Of a stretch of DNA of 64,000 bases, positions 31,520-42,343 are shown one piece after another. The position numbers and the translations under genes were made by a program. Positions within the stretch are counted from its first letter, which is position 1; each line of letters opens with the position of its first letter. The stretch comes from Verticillium longisporum (taxonomy: Eukaryota > Ascomycota > Sordariomycetes > Glomerellales > Plectosphaerellaceae). Location: NCBI GenBank assembly GCA_019188255.1, contig JAETXT010000016.1:868001-932000 (forward strand). The letters run 5' to 3'. The notes beneath the pieces are model-generated. The model saw nothing but the letters and a program-made list of their open reading frames with translations. It was not told the origin of the DNA and ran no database searches.

Positions 31520-33576
31520 TCAACTGGCTCCCGCAGCCGCACCCTTGGAGCCGCCGCCTCCGCCGCCTCCTCGCTGCCCGCCACCGCCGCCACCGCCTTC
31601 TCCTGATGCGGCTGCCTTGTTACCGCCGCCGCCGCCGCGACCGCGTCTGTTCCTCCTCCCTCCAGACCCCGTGTGCTCCGTCTTTTCTGCGGGGCCCGAC
31701 GATGACGAAGCCGCGGGGGTGGCAGTCGTCGTCGACGCGGCTGGCGCTGCCGTACCTGTTCCTGATGCTGCTGCTGATGAGGATGATGCTGCCGCTGCTG
31801 TGCCACCACCACCTCCACCTCCACCAGCCGGCTTCTTCTCCTTTCGCTCGAGCACCTGCACAGTGCCCTGGGCCACGGTGATGGGACTGCCGGTGATGGC
31901 CCTGACGAGCGACGCGTGGTCGGCAAAGTCGACGTACGCGAAGCCCTTGCGACGGTCAATCTCGACGAACGTCACAACGCCAAACGTCTCGAGGGTCGAC
32001 TTGAGCAGGGCCTCGGTCACGCCCTGCGAGGGGTTGGCGTGCTTGACGAAGCCGCGGGTCGCGCCGGCCGTCACGCCTGCGCCTGACTTTTTGGACCCGG
32101 ATCCCTTGCCTGAGCCCTTGGGACCTGTGGGGGTCGGGGCTGATTTGGGGCCGGCGGCGGCTGCGGCGGCAGGTGTCGCTGTCTCGCTTGTTGTTGTTGC
32201 TGCGGTGGTGGCGGCCGCTGCCTGGGGTGCCGGAGCAGATTCCTTCTTCCGCAGGAGGACAACTGGCGTCTTTGCTGGTGTGGAGGCGGCCGGTGCGGTG
32301 GCATTTTCCGCCCCCTTGTTCTTTGCTTCAGCCGCATTCTTCCCACCGCCGCCCCGGCGCGATCGGCCTGACTTGGGGGCAGTCGGGGTAGATGGCTTCT
32401 CGGCCGGCTGGGCAGTCGTGGCTGGGCTAGGCGTGGATGAGCTGGCTGCCGGCGTCGCCTCGCTCGCTGCCGTGCTGGCCTCCTTGGCAGACGACGTCTT
32501 GGATTCGGCCTCTGTCTTCGCTGCGTTAAGTCGCGCCCTCCTATGAGCGCTTCCCGGACTCAGGCCAAGATCCCTCTGAAGAAGACGTGCGGCGGCCGCA
32601 ATGTTAGCCCGTCGGCTCTTCGGGGCCTCAGAAGAGGAAGCAGCCGCCGCCGTGGCCTCGTTGATTTGGCTCGCCGCACTCTCCGCAGCCTTGGCCGCCT
32701 CGGCCGTCGCCTTTTTCGTCAGGATGCGCACCGTCTCTTTCGGCTTTTCGGGCGACTTGTTGGACTTGCCGTCCCTGTCTCTCTTGGACTTTTTGCCGTC
32801 GTCGGCGTTGGCCTTGCTGTTCTTGGTGCTCTGGGATTCCTGGCGAGCATGCTTAGCGCTCTTTGCTGCAGCGGCCTCCTTCGCCCTGTTCGCCTTCTTC
32901 TCCTTGATGTACTCGATGAGAGGCGTAGTCGTGACCTTGGTGTCCGGCTTGCTCTCTCCTGCTGACGGATCTTCGCCTGTCTCGCCTTCCTTCTCCGTCT
33001 CCGGGTTGGTCAGAGACAGGAGGTAACTCATAAACTCTGGATCCTGGTCGATCGTCCCCTGCCTGGCGTCGGATCGTTTCCTGGCACCAGGTATCTTCTT
33101 GTAGATGCAGTATTCTAGGGATGGCAGCCCAACGAGGCATGGGTTGTTGTGGGTGAGCTTGGCGTCCTCCCAGGTCCTCGTCTGGACAATCTCGTCGAGC
33201 TCCGCCAGGCTTTCGCGCTTCTTGACGTGCAGGTATAGCCGACCGGGCCTTGACGACTTGGCCGGGCTGTAACATCGATCAGTCGTGCGCAGGATAGTTT
33301 CTGTCGAGCCGCATCAACCTACTCTTGCGACACCTTGCCCCGGGCGAAGTCACTCCAGTCGACCAGGCCATTGCCGGCCTTCCACTTGTCGCCCAAAATG
33401 GTCCAGACTTCCTGCTCTGTCATGCCTGGGGGCAGCCTCCTGATGATGACCTTGTCGCCTTCGACGGGCGTCTTGCTCTTGTTAGATCGTGATGCGCTCG
33501 GCGCGTCGGTGGCAGACGAGTTTGCAGGCATGGGCAGAACACCGTTGGCCTTGCGGGAGGCCTGGCTGTCCTGCAT
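31520..33576 (-). CDS. UPF3: Nonsense-mediated mRNA decay factor Upf3, with C-terminal RRM-like domain
   Basis: Upf3 links exon-junction or ribosome complexes to Upf2/Upf1 to degrade mRNAs with premature stops, and shuttles between nucleus and cytoplasm. Exons 33323-33576 and 31520-33266 (intron GTAGGT..TTACAG) give 666 residues. The Smg4/UPF3 domain occupies about 40-175: KVIIRRLPPGMTEQEVW, SRPGRLYLHVKK and PSLEYCIYKKIPG. A basic Lys/Glu/Ala-rich region (about 190-290) and long Ala/Ser/Thr/Pro low-complexity linkers follow. Then an RRM-like fold at about 488-563 (RGFVKHANP, TFVEIDRRKGFAYVDFADHAS), and finally Gly-rich and RGRGGGGG tails. Low complexity and very high GC make the opposite strand accidentally open. 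The gene shares a 553-base divergent promoter with the disordered-protein gene at 34130. Confidence 0.9.
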
Positions 33577-34129
33577 GTTGGGTTCCTGGCGCTACGTAAC
33601 GTCTGGGCCTATGCGAGAGGTGTTGAACGGTGATGGTGTAGCAGAACGGTGAGTGATGACGTTAAGGACGTTGTCTGTGGAGTGTTTCGTCGAGTGAGAG
33701 ACCTGACCAATACATTGAAGATAAAGACAGGCTTGTTCCTAGTGGCGCGACGGCACTGCACTCGTGAGTTTTGCCTGAAGGTGAGAAGGGCGCAGCGATA
33801 TGTTGGACGGCAAAGGTACAGTACTGTGGGCGCATCGACGGGAACACCCTTTCATGGCTTAAGCTCTGGAGGGTGCACCTGGTTGGCCTGGTGGGGGGTG
33901 CAGTGTGCAGTATTAGGCTGGATTGCATATCAGATAAAGGCAAATCATGTGACTTATCTGATCCGACATTCACACACCGAATAACTCACCGAGATCCCCG
34001 CCCTTATCCCCACATGGGCCGTGCACCTTCCCCCCACACCTTGCCTCACCGAAAACTCGGAAGAACTTCGGCGAATCTGTCACCAGTTCGGCTCTCACTA
34101 TAATCCGTACCCCCCGAAGATAATCCGAG
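33577..34129. promoter_or_regulatory. Divergent promoter region of UPF3 and the disordered-protein gene
   Basis: 553 bases between two start codons. No repeat or additional coding sequence is seen. The plus-strand-proximal 130 bases are C-rich and leader-like. Confidence 0.6.
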
Positions 34130-35638
34130 ATGGCTCCATTCCCCAAACTGCCCCTGGACGACAAGCACGAGGGGAAGGGTGATGGAGCACAGATTGGCTC
34201 CCAAGACCAATCTGAGGCCAAGCCTTTGAATCAAGATAATCAGGGCCAGCCACAACAACAGCCTCTCTCGGAGGAACAGATCCAGGCCTGCCTTCGCCGC
34301 GCGAACCAAGTATACTTGGACCCCCGAACTAACACTACCCGACGCAATACCAACGTCCCTGCCGGTCGTAACCGTAACAGAAGCAGGGCCATATCATACT
34401 CGACCCCTCCGCTACCCAATCTACCGCAATCGACCCCGAGTCAGGCCCCGAACCCGACCCAGCTCGGAACCTCCGTCCCGCGCATTGTCCTCACCGATAC
34501 TGACGCACTTTTCGGTACCACAGCCGATCGAGACTTACTTCTCACCGGATCACGCGCTCCTGGTCTCGCTTCTGGCTCTGGACGTGGCCGTGGACACTCT
34601 TCAGCATATGAACCAGCCCGCTCCCTACTACCCTCTCTGCCCCACTACTCTGACCGCCGTGCCGCACCTGGACGTGGTAGAGGTCGACCTATTACCGTTG
34701 GAGCTTACGACAACCCTGTTGACGAGTCTGAACATCGTCGTGCCGATCGCGAAGCTCGCATCTCAGCCATCAACCAACAGCGCGAGGTCTTACGTACCCA
34801 GAGACTTCAAGATCGTGAGGCGGAAGAATACTACAGCCAACAGCAACGCCAGCAAGCTCAAGGCCAGCCTCTTCCCCCTTCGCACTCTCGACCGCTTCCC
34901 TCGGCGCCTTCTGGAACATATCCCGTCGGCACCCCTATACACCTGAGACGCCCCGAGCTCCTTGCTGGTCAACAGCACACACAGCCGCCGAAGTCTCCCC
35001 CCGACCAAGGTCAGCAAAGGTCGCCCACTGGCGACAGTGAGGCATCTGACGAGTCAGAGTTCCATATTGGAACTGCTCGTATAGGCTACAAAGTCGTCGC
35101 GCGCACTCCTCGGTCGTTGCCCTCGGCGTCCACGGACCGTCCGGCGCTCACGCGGTCCTTTCCCGCGCAGTCGCTGCTCTTGCCCCCTTTGTCGTCGTCC
35201 GTTCATCGCCAGCACGCTTCGTCTCAAGTTTCGTCTTCGAAGGGCTCATCGAATAAAGACGCTCCTTCCAAGAACAGGAATAAAGGCCGCACGACAAGTG
35301 CAGCAGCCCTGGGACCCACCGGACTACCTTCTGTCTCTGAGGAAGGTTCTGACGAAGAAGTTGCGTCTGTCGACGAGGACGAGGACGAAGAAGAAGAGCC
35401 CATCGGCCTCTTCAAGTCGCAACGTCCTCGCGACTGGGAACGCCGTGACGATCAAGGTCCTCCCCCCGCTGGTGGTGCTAGAGGTACTGCGGGAACTGGC
35501 AAATTCGGCTCACAGAGCACTGATCGCGGAAGCAGCAACGAGAAGCGCAGCTCTTCTGGTGGCATCAAGCACTCTCGTTCCTTTTTCGGACTAAAGAAGA
35601 AGAGCGAGAAGAGCAAGACAGCTACTGTCCTGCACTAA
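34130..35638 (+). CDS. Hypothetical intrinsically disordered protein directly upstream of Sit4
   Basis: An uninterrupted frame of 502 residues, not recognised. It is rich in Gln, Pro, Ser, Arg and Gly throughout. The only ordered-looking parts are a short helix (SEEQIQACLRRANQVYLDP, about 47-65), a Glu/Arg/Gln helix (HRRADREARISAINQQREVL, about 204-225) and an acidic run (EEGSDEEVASVDEDEDEEEE, about 403-422). The C-terminus is basic (HSRSFFGLKKKSEKSKT). No signal or membrane segment is visible. Its TAA at 35636-35638 lies just 8 bases before the ATG of the Sit4 phosphatase gene, so the two frames must share transcript sequence or be transcribed in a very compact arrangement. Codon use is less GC-biased than in ALDH. 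It is probably a regulator or scaffold, but nothing in the sequence proves that. Confidence 0.7.
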   Translation: MAPFPKLPLDDKHEGKGDGAQIGSQDQSEAKPLNQDNQGQPQQQPLSEEQIQACLRRANQVYLDPRTNTTRRNTNVPAGRNRNRSRAISYSTPPLPNLPQSTPSQAPNPTQLGTSVPRIVLTDTDALFGTTADRDLLLTGSRAPGLASGSGRGRGHSSAYEPARSLLPSLPHYSDRRAAPGRGRGRPITVGAYDNPVDESEHRRADREARISAINQQREVLRTQRLQDREAEEYYSQQQRQQAQGQPLPPSHSRPLPSAPSGTYPVGTPIHLRRPELLAGQQHTQPPKSPPDQGQQRSPTGDSEASDESEFHIGTARIGYKVVARTPRSLPSASTDRPALTRSFPAQSLLLPPLSSSVHRQHASSQVSSSKGSSNKDAPSKNRNKGRTTSAAALGPTGLPSVSEEGSDEEVASVDEDEDEEEEPIGLFKSQRPRDWERRDDQGPPPAGGARGTAGTGKFGSQSTDRGSSNEKRSSSGGIKHSRSFFGLKKKSEKSKTATVLH

Positions 35639-35646
35639 AACTCACC

Positions 35647-36998
35647 ATGGCTAGCCATATCCCGAGGCCCGGCCCGGCCAACCTCTCTGCGAATGCGGGC
35701 CTTGATGAGTGGCTTGAGGAAGCCAAGCAGTGCCACTATCTACCGGAACGGGCAATGAAGGAGCTCTGTGAGATGGTTAAGGAGGTTCTTATGGAGGGTG
35801 AGTGAGCTCTCCAAGCTAACGGACACTACATTACTGACGTTCAAAACCAAGAGTCCAACATTCAGCCTGTTTGCACACCTGTTACAGTATGTGGAGATAT
35901 CCACGGACAGTTTTACGATTTGTTAGAGTTGTTTCGCGTCGCTGGCGGTATGCCTGGCGAGTCCAATGTTGAAGCGCCAAAGACTTCGACCAGTATCATC
36001 ACTTCGGAGGACATCGAGCCTCCCACAGAGATCACCAACCCCAAGCTGAGGAAGAAGATCAGAAGCAAGCCTTCTGACGAAACGATGACTGATGCGGACG
36101 AAGACACAACTGAGGATCTCGGTACATCGCCTCGCCCTGACTCTGCTATTGAGGTAGCGACTTCTTCACAATCAGCGGACACACGATTCGTGTTCCTTGG
36201 CGACTTTGTTGATCGAGGCTACTTCAGTCTGGAGACGTTTACCCTTCTTATGTGCCTCAAGGCTAAGTTAGTTGTCAAGTGAGACCTTTGGCTAAGGCGC
36301 AAGTTACTAATTATCGACAGATACCCCGATCGTATCGTCCTTGTCCGCGGCAACCACGAATCTCGACAGATCACCCAAGTCTACGGCTTTTATGAAGAGT
36401 GTCAGCAGAAGTACGGCAACGCTTCGGTCTGGAAGGCGTGCTGCCACGTCTTTGACTTCCTTGTGCTTGCTGCAATCGTCGACGGGGAGCTTCTGTGCGT
36501 TCACGGTGGTTTGAGTCCCGAGATCAGGACAATTGATCAGATTCGTGTTGTTGCGAGAGCCCAGGAGATCCCTCATGAGGGTGCGTTCTGTGATCTGGTG
36601 TGGTCTGATCCAGAGGACGTCGAGACGTGGGCAATTAGTCCCCGCGGCGCTGGCTGGCTGTTTGGCGACAAGGTCGCCACCGAGTTCAACCACGTCAACG
36701 GCCTCAAGTTGATCGCCAGAGCGCACCAGTTGGTCAATGAGGGCTACAAAGTACGTCGTGCCTTCCCTCCACTTCTCCCTGCCGCCCATGTTAATTTTCT
36801 CGGCAGTACCACTTCCAGCAGAACTCTGTCGTCACCGTCTGGTCCGCGCCTAACTACTGTTATCGCTGCGGCAATGTTGCCTCAATAATGACTGTTGATA
36901 AGGAGATGAACCCGAAGTTCAGCATCTTTTCGGCGGTGCCTGACGAGCAACGACATGTGCCTGCGAACCGCCGTGGGCCTGGCGACTACTTCCTGTAG
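35647..36998 (+). CDS. sit4: Sit4/PP6-type serine/threonine protein phosphatase catalytic subunit
   Basis: A PP2A-like phosphatase acting in cell-cycle entry, TOR signalling and stress responses. Exons 35647-35797, 35852-36266, 36321-36750 and 36807-36998 give 395 residues. Metal-binding and catalytic motifs are complete: GDIHGQ (65-70), [29 protein letters not shown] and [10 protein letters not shown]. The sequence around [17 protein letters not shown] and the end DYFL (carboxyl-methylation type) identify Sit4/PP6 rather than PP2A or PP4. Odd point: about 75 acidic, Ser/Thr-rich residues (86-160) are inserted between GGMP and RFVFLGDF, where yeast Sit4 has about four. I recall similar inserts in other filamentous ascomycete Sit4 proteins. 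The second intron has two usable donors 12 bases apart (36267 and 36279), and both keep the frame. Confidence 0.93.
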
Positions 36999-37766
36999 AG
37001 GGAGCTGGTAGCATGTATATTATATCAAGGGGATTGCTATAGAAATGACTAAATGACCTGCATCGCCAGTACTCCGGTGACTGCCTTTCTGTGTATGGCT
37101 ACATGGCCACGCTGCCTTGCCAATGCCAAACTCAAGTGCTGACCATCCAACTCGCGACGATCCTACTACTATCGTACTGGAGTACCCAACTTCGGCGCCA
37201 CTGTTTCACTCCTGCCGCCCATGATGTTCTCTTCGCTGCTAAACAGCCACGGAGCTACGTAAATTTGAAGATGACATATCTCTCGCCAACTGGTAATCCT
37301 ATCCAGCATTCGTCTGCCGCTCGCCTAATGCTTGTCCGGTTCATCGTGTGCTTACATAGTTTTTCACACACTACTTGTCGCTCCACCTTACTATGCTTAA
37401 CACATCATGTGTGAATCAAGTGCTTGCTTGAGTGATGTTCTCTCGTGTTCTTTTGATTACTTGGCCTCAGATTTGCCCACTGATATGTCTTCTCTGATTT
37501 CTTTATCCAGTCCTTCGGCGGGTTGTCGCTCTTCACATTCTGGCATTTTGTTACAGTCTGGCCCAGACTACGGCTGACACAGCAGCTGCTCACTGCGTTG
37601 TTGGGGGATTGTACGGATTCACACGCCTGTACACACAAAGCACTGTCCGATTAAAGATACTGGTAGGCTGTGAGTGTTGTATAAAGGGAATGGGATGTTC
37701 ACGGCAGAGCTTTGGTGATGCAACGTGCTGAGCTCAAAGGCGAGACCCTAGTCATCGATCGTAGAA
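36999..37766. other. Convergent intergenic region
   Basis: About 770 bases between the 3' ends of Sit4 and the DUF866 gene. It is more A/T-rich than its surroundings. No gene-like sequence is seen. Confidence 0.6.
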
Positions 37767-38364
37767 TTAAGAGCGCTTGATTTCCCAGATCAGGTCCTTG
37801 ATGCTAACCTCCTCGCCTGCTTTGTCATCATAATCATACCACTCTCCGTCTGTAAGCTCGATGGCACTGAACTTAGTCTTTGTATCGATCGCATCAGCGA
37901 GCCATTCGCCCTCGGGCACGAACTCGGTGAACTCAAGGCCTCGGCAGTCGAACTCGAGGAGCTTCTGCGCCTTGGCGGGTTCGGCCTGCCCATATGAGGT
38001 GGGAGCGGCCTTGATTGTGGCCGAAGATTCGCGCTTGCAGTTCTTGCATTTCCACACAAAGTTGGCCTCACCACGGCTCCCGCTGATCTCGTTGTTCTCC
38101 TGGTAGCGGTCAGAAGTGGACGCCTGTGGGAATTGTGAGGTATCATACGAAACGGCTGACGCCGACGGTATTGGCGTGCGTCTCGCGGCATGACGTGCAC
38201 TGGACCTTGAAAGTGTACCAGAAGGGGTTCTCCTCGCTATCGTCGGGGCGAAGATTGGTGACCCTTGTTTCGTATTAGTGAGCACTCATCACAGGTCTGT
38301 ACGTGAGTCCGGATTGGGTTTCGACATACCCTTGCAGCTCAGCCTTGAGCATTAACGCGAACAT
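37767..38364 (-). CDS. DUF866/UPF0587 zinc-binding (CZIB-like) protein
   Basis: A small eukaryotic zinc protein with two CxxC pairs; the family is conserved from yeast to human (CXXC-motif zinc-binding protein) and its biochemical role is still poorly defined. Exons 38330-38364, 38149-38263 and 37767-38099 give 160 residues, the normal family length. The protein begins MFALMLKAELQGVTNLRP. The first zinc pair is VQCTSCRE (Cys34, Cys37) and the second WKCKNCKRESS (Cys68, Cys71). The family signature continues with LEFDCRGLEFTEF, GEWLADA, GEWYDYDDKAGEEVSI and ends WEIKRS. The second intron carries a CTGAC branch next to its acceptor. The splice model joins conserved blocks without gaps. Confidence 0.93.
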
Positions 38365-38701
38365 ATTGAAAAATTCTGAGAGCCTGAGCGACTGTTTGTC
38401 TGGGAAATAGGAAAGTGAGCTTGTCAAGAGTCGTGGCTGGGTTCAAACATTGATTTTCCTCGACATCATGGCGGGGGTCTGTTGAACCTGCGAGCGAGAC
38501 AGGTCGGCGGGGCACGCCCCTCCAGTCGCATAATGCATATACGGGGCGCTAGCCGGCTACCAACTTCTCCAGCTCATGATTCCATCTTCAGAAATCGAAC
38601 GATCACCTCAAGCACGATCCTATCAGCGCGACCAGCCCGATCATCACGCAGAACGACCAATTCACTCGCGCACGCGACTTGCGAACTCAGATGCCGACAA
38701 A
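38365..38701. promoter_or_regulatory. Divergent promoter region
   Basis: 337 bases between the DUF866 gene and the next plus-strand gene. An in-frame ATG at 38576 would extend the following protein by 42 polar residues, so part of this stretch may be coding. Confidence 0.5.
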
Positions 38702-40599
38702 ATGCAAGCGCTCTGGTCTAGAGCTGGCCAGGTGCGCTTGTGCGGCTGCAAGGGCTGCCTGCCTGCCGCCAGCGGCATGATCCGACAATCGACGACCCGC
38801 GTCCCTCGACGAAAACCGACGTTTGGCGAGTTCTTCACGGCCTTTTACACCTCTATTATGGGAACCGCTGCCATGTACGATGCCAGGAGGAAGGATGTGA
38901 GGCGAAAAGAATTAGACCGTCAATTGGCAGAAGTCAGATCAGACCTGGAGAGGTTACTAGAGCCGATACCAGCATCGGACCTCGAGTCCGAGCCCGCGCC
39001 GCCGTCCGATATCTTTGATCGAAGCGACGGCATGTGGTACGACTACAAGAAACAACGCGGCTTTTCACAATACCTGGACGGCCTGGGCGATACATCGACG
39101 TGGTTAAGAAACGGCCCTCGATCGGCTGAGCTGGAGAAATGGCTGCGAACGTCTGGCCTACCTGAACTGAAGCCGTCAGCCACGGCGGCATCCGCGTCGG
39201 ACTACGAACAACTTCAGCAGAGGTTGCAACAGGAAGAAGAAAACCCAAATATCGCCCATCGCGTGCCGAAAACCAGGAAGCAATTGATAGCTGCACAAAA
39301 CGCTGTTCGGTCGCTCGTGGTAGAGCTTCTTAGGGCAGCAGATCTCGGCAACCTCACCAGGCATGGACGCTTGGATCGGTCTGCCGAGACGGCCTCTGAG
39401 ACCGAACTTCGGACGATGCTGAAACAAAAGTCATATCCGCTTTTCGAGACGTCAGGTCACGATATGGTCAAAGGCACGATTGGACTCAACCGCAGCCTGA
39501 GGGCGATTCTGGCTTCGTCACAGGCGGCACTACGACGAGATGCGACTCACGACATCAGGGACAGCGTCACCAAAGTGTGTTACAACCTGCTGGTGTCACC
39601 TCACCCTCCAACGATCCACACCATTAGCACCCTCATTTTGGGCTTTGATCAGATGGGAAAGCACGCCATATCGAACGCGGCTGTCAGGCATTTCCTTTAT
39701 GCCTCGAGGACAGCGCCGACTGAACAAGCCATGGTGTGCATGCTCAACCATTACAAGGAACAAGGCAACCTGGTCCGTTTCCACAAGCTCGTCGACCGCT
39801 TTACGGGTCGCGACCCCGAGGCATTCATGTACAGAAGAGGGGGGTGGAGGACCTCCAAGCATGGCTTTCACTGCAAACGTGGGCCAGGAGAAAGGACGTC
39901 GCCTACCGAGACGACGCTTTCGTGGAACGAATGTGGTTCAGCCGCGACATACTGAATACCATCATCCAAGGCATGCTGTCGTTCGACTGCTTGCGGCAAG
40001 CAACGGGCTTGATCAAGCTTTGCTGGGATCGCGGCATCCATGTCTGGACACAAACAGTGCTGCAGACACTTGATCAATGCGCGCATGCGCTGGACGAGGA
40101 TGTGGCTTGGAAGATGATTACAGCGCTGAAGAAGAACGCACACAGTATACGGCTTGGGCCACTCAAACAGGCGGAGCGCGATATGTTGTCAAGCAGGCTT
40201 CAGAGACTGTTCGACATTTGCGAGCTAGAGACGTCAGTCGACTCGATCTTCCCATCACTCAAGTCGCCTAGTACTGGTCTGGGGATGGAAATGAGCAGGA
40301 CAAGACGGCAAGGCGCCCTGCAGGTGCTTGTTGTCAGTCGCAAGGTTGAACTGGCGCAACAAAAGTTGGAAGCGCTCGAGTCTGCCGTGGAGGAGCATTC
40401 AAGGGGTCTTGCCATGCCATCCTCGTCCCAATTGAAGGAGGCTGAGGCGACGATTGAAGCACCCCGACCTCAGCCGTCGCGGGCGGAGAAGGCGGTAGTG
40501 CCTATAACGCACGAAGCTCGGGGAAGAGCACCGATGATGAGCTTCATCCCCCCACAGGTTGAGTCGCACATGGGAAGCTGCTCAGCCTTTGGCTCGTAA
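38702..40599 (+). CDS. PPR-like, probably mitochondrial protein (frame break near 39840)
   Basis: The family is not certain. The first frame (from ATG 38702, or 38576) gives a basic, hydroxylated N-terminus (MQALWSRAGQ, then SGMIRQSTTRVPRRKP) suited to a mitochondrial presequence. Next come a hydrophobic segment (FFTAFYTSIMGTAAM), a charged helix, and WYDYKKQRGFSQYLD. Helical-hairpin segments follow that resemble pentatricopeptide repeats (PPTIHTISTLILGFDQMGKH, TEQAMVCMLNHYKEQGNLVR). Near 39840 the coding signal moves to another frame (from RKDVAYRDDAFVERMWF to the stop at 40599). Either a 59-base intron, 39829-39887 (GTACAG..GGCCAG), restores the frame, giving 612 residues, or one G is missing from a six-G run at 39839-39844. 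The intron has no good branch site. A role in mitochondrial RNA handling is inferred from repeat character only. Confidence 0.65.
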
Positions 40600-42343
40600 C
40601 CGGGGTGGGGGTTGTTGGAAATGGGATATGGGACGTGGGACATGGAACAGACTGGTTCCTTCACGTCATGACAGTAGCGATCGATGTCTTGTAACACAAC
40701 ATGGGAACGGAGCGTTTTGAAGAATAGAAGCTCCAGTGCTCGAGCTGTTCCGAACAGAACGCAGCGTATAGCAGATGCAGCACGAATAAGAGAATTCACA
40801 ACAAACCAGACCCGACACTGGGCCGTCTGCGAGCAATGAATTGATATGCCCACCTTACCAACCCGAATCATCATCATCGAAGAGCAGGATGTCACCGGTC
40901 TCGGCTTTGTGCCAATGGTTGTGAGGCACGTCTTTTTGCCTACAGTCGACCAACGCCTCATGAATGTGAGGAGTGATGAGGGGGCAACCGATGATGTGAA
41001 GCTCCCCCGTTCCCGGATCTCAGATAGGCGAGCTAGGTCGACGGCGGAGTGTGCACATCACTGGCGGTGGAAGACGGTGCAATGCAAAGCCTGTTCGTGA
41101 AGTGGGCCAAGTTTCGTCATCGGCGCCAACCAGGAGGCGAAGGGAATGCACGGGAGGTGAGCCTGGCACATTGACTGGCCAGCCGACCGAGCCCGTGGGG
41201 GCCGTAGAGAGACGCCCTGGGCCAACTTTAGGTGGCCCTGCCCCCGCCAACGTCCAGCTTCGAGAGACTCGGGGGGGGGCGCGCCTTCACTGATTCGGTC
41301 CTCAGACGGCAAGCACAGCGAGCGCCCTCACTAGAGTGCGTCTCCAGGAGAGCCTCTGTGACAGCTCTGAACCCTTAAGTAGTCGTTGATAACCACCGCC
41401 TGTCATTGATTCAAACGTTCACACGCCTCTCCTGCTGTCACATCCACCCTACAGGTCAATCCATCCTTTTGTTACACAACCTCAACCTCAACGTCAGACG
41501 ACACTACACATCCCGTGTCCCTCCCACTCTCCCCTTGCCGTGGCCCTGCGCCTTACCAGCCTCAGCTCCAGCAACCGGGGACCAGAAAGAGCAGGCAGGA
41601 ACGCTTGGTCGCTGGACTCGGATTCTGCGGAGACTACCTTGGCTACCTAGATCGGGGGGCAACCCTTGAACCCCACGAGCACTTCCTCCACTCCTGACTC
41701 GGTTCGGTTTGAGACCGGGGGGAGCCAAGTTCACGAGAATGAGAAATGGCACATGATCTCATGCCCAGTCACCACGACGGCTCCCTTTGAGCACGACCCA
41801 GGCCATAGGTCACGAGACCCAAATATTGAATCTCCGCGCCTTCCCCCTTCTACGCCTCCCTCATCTCACGATCAGCTGCCTTTGGCTCACCGACTCTGAA
41901 CCTCGTCTGTCAGGATTGAGTTCATTGTCTCGCCTCTCTTAGACCTGTACCTAGACCTGGACCTGGTCCTCGCATATTGCCTGCAGGCTCCACAACAAGG
42001 TCGGTTGACCTCCAACCTCGATCCTCCCCTTCCGCAAACGCGCCGCCGCCGGCACTTGATCCTGCCACGGACCACTACAGCAACCTGCGCGAGCATTGAT
42101 ATTCTGTCCTCTTGAACACTGTCGTTCACCTTTCCCACGTTTACCTATCAATCATCAAGACGCATCCGGAGGGCAACGGACAGGTTGCTAAGAAAGGTCT
42201 ACCAGGACTCGTTTGTCTTTCATTTTTTTTTAGCCTAGTTTTCATCTCCACCCCTCTGGAAACCATCTTTGACACCAGCAACTTATTCGACCTGGTCACG
42301 CTTCTCTTTCACCCGGCAAGAACGACCGGGTCGGCGCTTGACC
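40600..42343. promoter_or_regulatory. Intergenic region and long leader of GDE1
   Basis: About 1.7 kb. From about 41390 to 42343 the sequence is strongly C/T-rich and resembles a long 5' leader. A short ACCTG-repeat patch lies near 41942-41968. Small open frames have no coding character. I found no CACGTG phosphate-response element in it. Confidence 0.5.

Noticed and set aside
31512..32546. 344-codon Pro/Ala-rich frame on the plus strand
   Set aside because: Exact antisense of the low-complexity part of UPF3, which carries recognisable domains and a consistent intron.
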